A stretch of 44,363 nucleotides of DNA from Streptococcus suis (lineage in GTDB: Bacteria > Bacillota > Bacilli > Lactobacillales > Streptococcaceae): positions 1 to 44,363 of the forward strand of contig NZ_JAMWEL010000019.1 of the NCBI RefSeq assembly GCF_024509555.1, written 5' to 3'. This document shows, one piece after another, positions 42,501 through 44,363 of this stretch. The number at the start of each line of letters is the position of its first letter. Position 1 is the first letter of the stretch. The position numbers were made by a program, and so were the translations under genes. A model generated the notes under the pieces. It was not told the origin of the DNA. It worked only from the letters and a program-made list of their open reading frames with translations, and searched no databases.

Positions 42501-43683
42501 TATTCCAGTCCTCTTCAATGGTGTTCGTGCGGATAAGATTGAGTTTATTCCAATTGAAGCTCACACCAATCCAACCACTAAGAACAATACCATGTGGACC
42601 GTTCGAGAACTTCAATTGTTTGAACTTCTACCAACACCTGTTGAAACCTACACAGAAGATGTTGAATTGAAAGACCAGGCAACCAATCTTCGGGTGCAAT
42701 TGGAGGCAGGAGAAAGCAAGGCTATTGTTGGCTTGAGAGTGACTCATAAAGAATCAGGTACGGCAGATACTCCAGAAACCTTGCTTGGTCAAGACTATGA
42801 CCTCTATGACATTTCCTTGGTAGATGACAAGGGTCAAGCCGTAGCTCCTACTCGAGAAACCTTGGTGATTGTACCGATTGATGAGGGCAAAGAAGTTGAG
42901 AAAGTCCTTTATCTATCAGGTCAAGGTCCAAGTGAAGTAGATTTTACAGAAACCACAGCTAGTGATGAAACAGGAAAGAACTTTAAGTCTGTAGTCTTCG
43001 TTGCATCCACCTTCAGTGAGTATGCAATAGTATACAGAGAAGTGAAAGCCCACGGTGAGGGTGTGAAAGCCCCTGTTCTTCCAGAGGGTGAGACCCCTGT
43101 TGTAGAACCTGAAAAAGTTGAAGAACCAGAAATCATCACAAGTAAGGGCGAAAGTGTGAAGGCAGATGCTCTTCCAAGCTTTGACATTGAGGCATGGTTG
43201 AAGGAAAATGCTCAAAGTGAAACTGAGCCAGAATTGATAACAGCCAAAGGTGAGAGTACTAAGGCAGAGGCACTTCCAAACTTTGATATTGACGCATGGT
43301 TGAAGGAAAATGCTCAAAGTGAAACTGAGCCAGAATTGATAACAGCCAAAGGTGAGAGTACTAAGGCAGATGCTCTTCCAAGCTTTGACATTGAAACTTG
43401 GTTGAAGGAAAATGCTCAAAGTGAAACTGAGCCAGAATTGGTAACAGCCAAAGGTGAGAGTACTAAGGCAGAAGCTCTTCCAAGCTTTGACATTGACGCT
43501 TGGTTGAAGGAGAATGCTCCAAAAGACAATGGAGCAGATGCTAAGTCAAACACTGCCAAAGGTGAGACAAGTAAGAAATTACCAGATACAGGAGCTAGCA
43601 GTGGTATTGGCCTATCTGTCCTAGGTCTTCTCTCCCTAGTTGGACTCGGAGCTAGTAAGGGTCGTCGCCAAAGAAAAGAATAA
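39517..43683 (+). CDS. nanA: Cell-wall-anchored sialidase (neuraminidase A)
   Basis: A 1388-residue exo-sialidase that removes terminal sialic acid from host glycans. It has a signal peptide to about residue 34 (GALAEE), a Thr/Glu/Ala-rich linker, and a lectin-like (LamG/CBM40) domain at about 120-300. The six-bladed catalytic domain follows, with FRIP near 339 and Asp boxes STDQGATW (377), SDDDGVTW (537), SDDHGETW (604) and STDGGASW (670). A galactose-binding-like domain lies at about 900-1045. Four 34-residue repeats precede LPDTG (about 1355), a hydrophobic helix and a basic tail for sortase. Released sialic acid exposes receptors and supplies carbon. Control by CcpA is suggested by the upstream cre-like site. 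No other nan catabolic gene is in the window. Confidence 0.95.
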   Translation: MAEKYSSVKPVTKVALFSSVILASFVVSQQGALAEETTGTPEGGTVSAVTNGTTNSTVATASETSGSSETVTEEAPASETPASTTEAPKENTLEVDPTTLPKSLVGQEFTSAEEVRLDNIQLDSSKKRHELTEAETSKVKETSSGTIYLEYAGQPASGQNFYNLFSLSSTTQNNEYTNIYINNGVAGIESRLQSNSGNDRVLRLNSGGYRANNGEWNALAVTYNQNENSSLAVNLYLNGELVGTGTASQDIFGNGLDKAQLGETKRGTQNVWAPGFLSVNNFTVYNRALTAEEIAERSALFVRRDYPLIKEEGSEITEKITVFEGGRSGQKNPENGVASFRIPALLKTDKGTLIAATDQRHDHYSDWGNIAQVVKRSTDQGATWGSTIKIVDLRENPRATDKNQGTPLTIDTALVQDPTTKRIFAIYDMYPEGRALFGAPNTYEAEYTVVDGKHYLNLYKAGETAPYLLKEDGRVYTPAGEATEYRVNIQDTSAAYANIGDIYQGTGTEPIGNIYFQTQKTAPFRTALANFIWMSYSDDDGVTWSHPKDITPNLKKPHMKFLGLGPGTGIVLHTGEHAGRLVVPAYSLSYTGGMNSQSALVFYSDDHGETWHAGKSFNDGRRLANGTVLESSTMNNGSEIGTEATIVQLNNGQIKMFMRGKKGAVRMATSTDGGASWINEVELFQEVPDPYVQLSAIRIVRNGKEYVLLSNANGPGTQRMDGYIRIAEVQADGSLVWIHHQMVQDGEFAYNSIQHLGGDDFGLLYEHKTGDQNWYSLYYKKFNWNYLTQETPGRPQSSVTSVDFYENNYIGLNFENDILALNNPSLRLSNGNVAEFVSQLDSKRLLYRITDADKGAAILDVASGSLTNINKLPVSIATLLTKDGDKYLSKVNGRTVKISGEDVYEDGRGFGLANLMDGNKSTVSELRWETANNPAITLPQTITLRLKNEKDLHSLLITKRTPGNGTMTKYQVKAYLGDQQVFDTGEKSVAFATADIPVLFNGVRADKIEFIPIEAHTNPTTKNNTMWTVRELQLFELLPTPVETYTEDVELKDQATNLRVQLEAGESKAIVGLRVTHKESGTADTPETLLGQDYDLYDISLVDDKGQAVAPTRETLVIVPIDEGKEVEKVLYLSGQGPSEVDFTETTASDETGKNFKSVVFVASTFSEYAIVYREVKAHGEGVKAPVLPEGETPVVEPEKVEEPEIITSKGESVKADALPSFDIEAWLKENAQSETEPELITAKGESTKAEALPNFDIDAWLKENAQSETEPELITAKGESTKADALPSFDIETWLKENAQSETEPELVTAKGESTKAEALPSFDIDAWLKENAPKDNGADAKSNTAKGETSKKLPDTGASSGIGLSVLGLLSLVGLGASKGRRQRKE
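43129..43536 (+). repeat. Four tandem 102-bp repeats in nanA
   Basis: Units start at 43129, 43231, 43333 and 43435. Each encodes 34 residues with the pattern E-L-I-T-A-K-G-E-S-T-K-A, then ALPSFDI, then WLKENAQSETEP. Units two to four are nearly identical in DNA. They lie in the wall-spanning part, so copy number could vary by recombination without breaking the frame. Confidence 0.93.
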
Positions 43684-43689
43684 TAGAGG

Positions 43690-43829
43690 CTGGGCTCAAG
43701 CCCAGGATCACTTCTCAGAGTTCGTGTCAACATCTCAGCGCAGTGGTTGATTGGCAGATTTGTTCGTGTTTTGCACTCCAAATCTGGCCTAATCAACTGT
43801 GCGGGGGTGGGAAGACGAACTCTTTTTCT
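43690..43829 (+). repeat. Structured palindromic element ending in a T run, after nanA
   Basis: Three nested structures can be drawn. First, a hairpin CTGGGCT/AGCCCAG (43690-43705). Second, an outer stem AGAGTTCGT (43717-43725) with ACGAACTCT (43815-43823) followed directly by TTTTTCT. Third, inside it a long imperfect stem of about 23 bp, 43739-43762 with 43779-43803, loop of 16 nt. The whole can act as the nanA terminator. The design resembles small dispersed palindromic repeats of streptococci, and I suspect other copies exist in the genome. Confidence 0.65.
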
Positions 43830-43945
43830 ACCATTTGTCAAGTTCATCAAGGTATTTGACGAAAAATATTTTGAGTTCAATAGTCAAAATAAGGAAATTG
43901 TTTTCTTTTGGACTAAATTTTAGTGTAAAAAGTGCATACAAAACC

Positions 43946-43980
43946 AACACCTTATGTTGAAATTTTTTGATAAGGTGTTA
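43946..43980. repeat. Inverted repeat in the IS110 3' flank
   Basis: AACACCTTAT (43946-43955) pairs with ATAAGGTGTT (43970-43979), with a TTTTTT in the loop. AGTGCATANA occurs on both sides (about 43930 and 43988). It lies in the non-coding stretch between nanA and the transposase and may be an element end or terminator. Confidence 0.5.
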
Positions 43981-44002
43981 CAATGATAGTGCATAAACAG
44001 TT

Positions 44003-44363
44003 TTACCGATTTTGGGTAGAAGTATAATCGTAAAGCTTATTATGCGTAATGAGGTAATACATTGTCCGAATGAGACGATGTATGGAGGCAATCGTGTGCG
44101 GCTTCGTTGAAGTCGTTTGCGATTGTCTTTTTCGTTTCTCATAAAAGTCGGCTATATGGCAAGGATTGGTGTGACTGGCTGAAGCGATATTGTGAATACA
44201 TTTGAACAGAATCTTTCTAGCGTAGGGATTGCCACGCTTGGTAATGTGTTCCTTAGCGAGGAAGTTACCAGATTCATAGTGTCTCAGGTCAATACCGATA
44301 AAGGCATTGATTTGATTGGCAGACTGAAAACGGCGAATATCTCCCAGTTCACCAATAATACTT
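44003..44363 (-). CDS. IS110-family transposase, C-terminal part (runs off the window)
   Basis: The minus-strand frame is open from the window edge to a TAA at 44005-44003, giving the last 119 residues. It reads IIGELGDIRRFQSANQINAF, then IGIDLRHYESGNF and TKRGNPYARKILF, the Transposase_20 domain of IS110 elements with its conserved Ser/Gly-rich region near the C-terminus. IS110 enzymes carry a DEDD catalytic N-terminus, which would lie outside the window, and are guided by a bridge RNA from the element's non-coding end. The visible part shows no frameshift. Confidence 0.85.
   Translation of the reverse strand, partial: SIIGELGDIRRFQSANQINAFIGIDLRHYESGNFLAKEHITKRGNPYARKILFKCIHNIASASHTNPCHIADFYEKRKRQSQTTSTKPHTIASIHRLIRTMYYLITHNKLYDYTSTQNR

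Noticed and set aside
42916..43880. Two long minus-strand frames (167 and 154 codons) opposite the 3' end of nanA
   Set aside because: They mirror the 102-bp repeats and wall anchor of nanA, have no ribosome sites or promoter, and give low-complexity products.

Overview
The window looks like the chromosome of a low-GC lactic-acid-type Firmicute, most likely Streptococcus suis or a close relative. The clues are a long LPXTG-anchored NanA-type sialidase, the streptococcal hprK-lgt-DUF948-YtxH operon, a Map protein with the streptococcal insert, a preQ1-II riboswitch before queT, an SMK-type leader before metK, and many extended -10 promoters. The species call is inference. Most of the window is core chromosome. 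Mobile DNA is confined to the two edges: two decayed ISL3 transposase copies beside a tRNA-Pro on the left, and the 3' end of an IS110-family transposase on the right.

Layout. 1-1.4 kb: tRNA-Pro and ISL3 relics. 1.4-5.3 kb: a small membrane protein, a MATE exporter and the Ktr/Trk potassium uptake pair. 5.4-11.8 kb: a locus that matches flavin-based extracellular electron transfer (EET). It has an eetB-like membrane protein on one strand and, divergently, a type II NADH dehydrogenase with a membrane tail, a polyprenyl diphosphate synthase, an FMN-binding lipoprotein, an ApbE-type FMN transferase lipoprotein and a MenA-type prenyltransferase. 12-15.6 kb: an RNA helicase, a Gfo/Idh/MocA oxidoreductase, uridine kinase, a PadR regulator and a DUF1294 protein. 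15.7-17.7 kb: an LPXTG surface protein behind a promoter with an 11-T tract in its spacer. 17.7-23.6 kb: free-Met-sulfoxide reductase, dnaX, birA, an M42 peptidase, a HEPN-like/CBS protein and dCMP deaminase. 23.6-31.1 kb: riboswitch-led metK, murA, GNAT, map, YihY, GtrA, riboswitch-led queT and an aldo/keto reductase. 31.2-34.9 kb: tex-sprT and a LiaX/PspC-like envelope-stress pair. 34.9-38.9 kb: manA, a probable small RNA with a 14-G tract in its promoter, and hprK-lgt-DUF948-YtxH. 39-43.8 kb: nanA with a candidate catabolite-control site and a structured terminator-like element. The right edge is IS110.

How the parts work together. In the EET locus, DmkB and DmkA would make demethylmenaquinone, Ndh2 would pass electrons from NADH to it, and the flavinylated lipoprotein (loaded by FmnB, anchored after Lgt, which is also in this window) would carry them outside. 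No DHNA-synthesis genes and no eetA are visible here. Carbon control (hprK, manA, cre-like site before nanA) and surface display (two LPXTG proteins) are the other themes.

The most noteworthy signals are regulatory: two homopolymer tracts placed exactly in promoter spacers (G14 before an unassigned small RNA, T11 before an LPXTG gene), at least four apparently leaderless genes, a metK leader whose SMK-like halves are about 220 nt apart, and a palindromic structured element after nanA.
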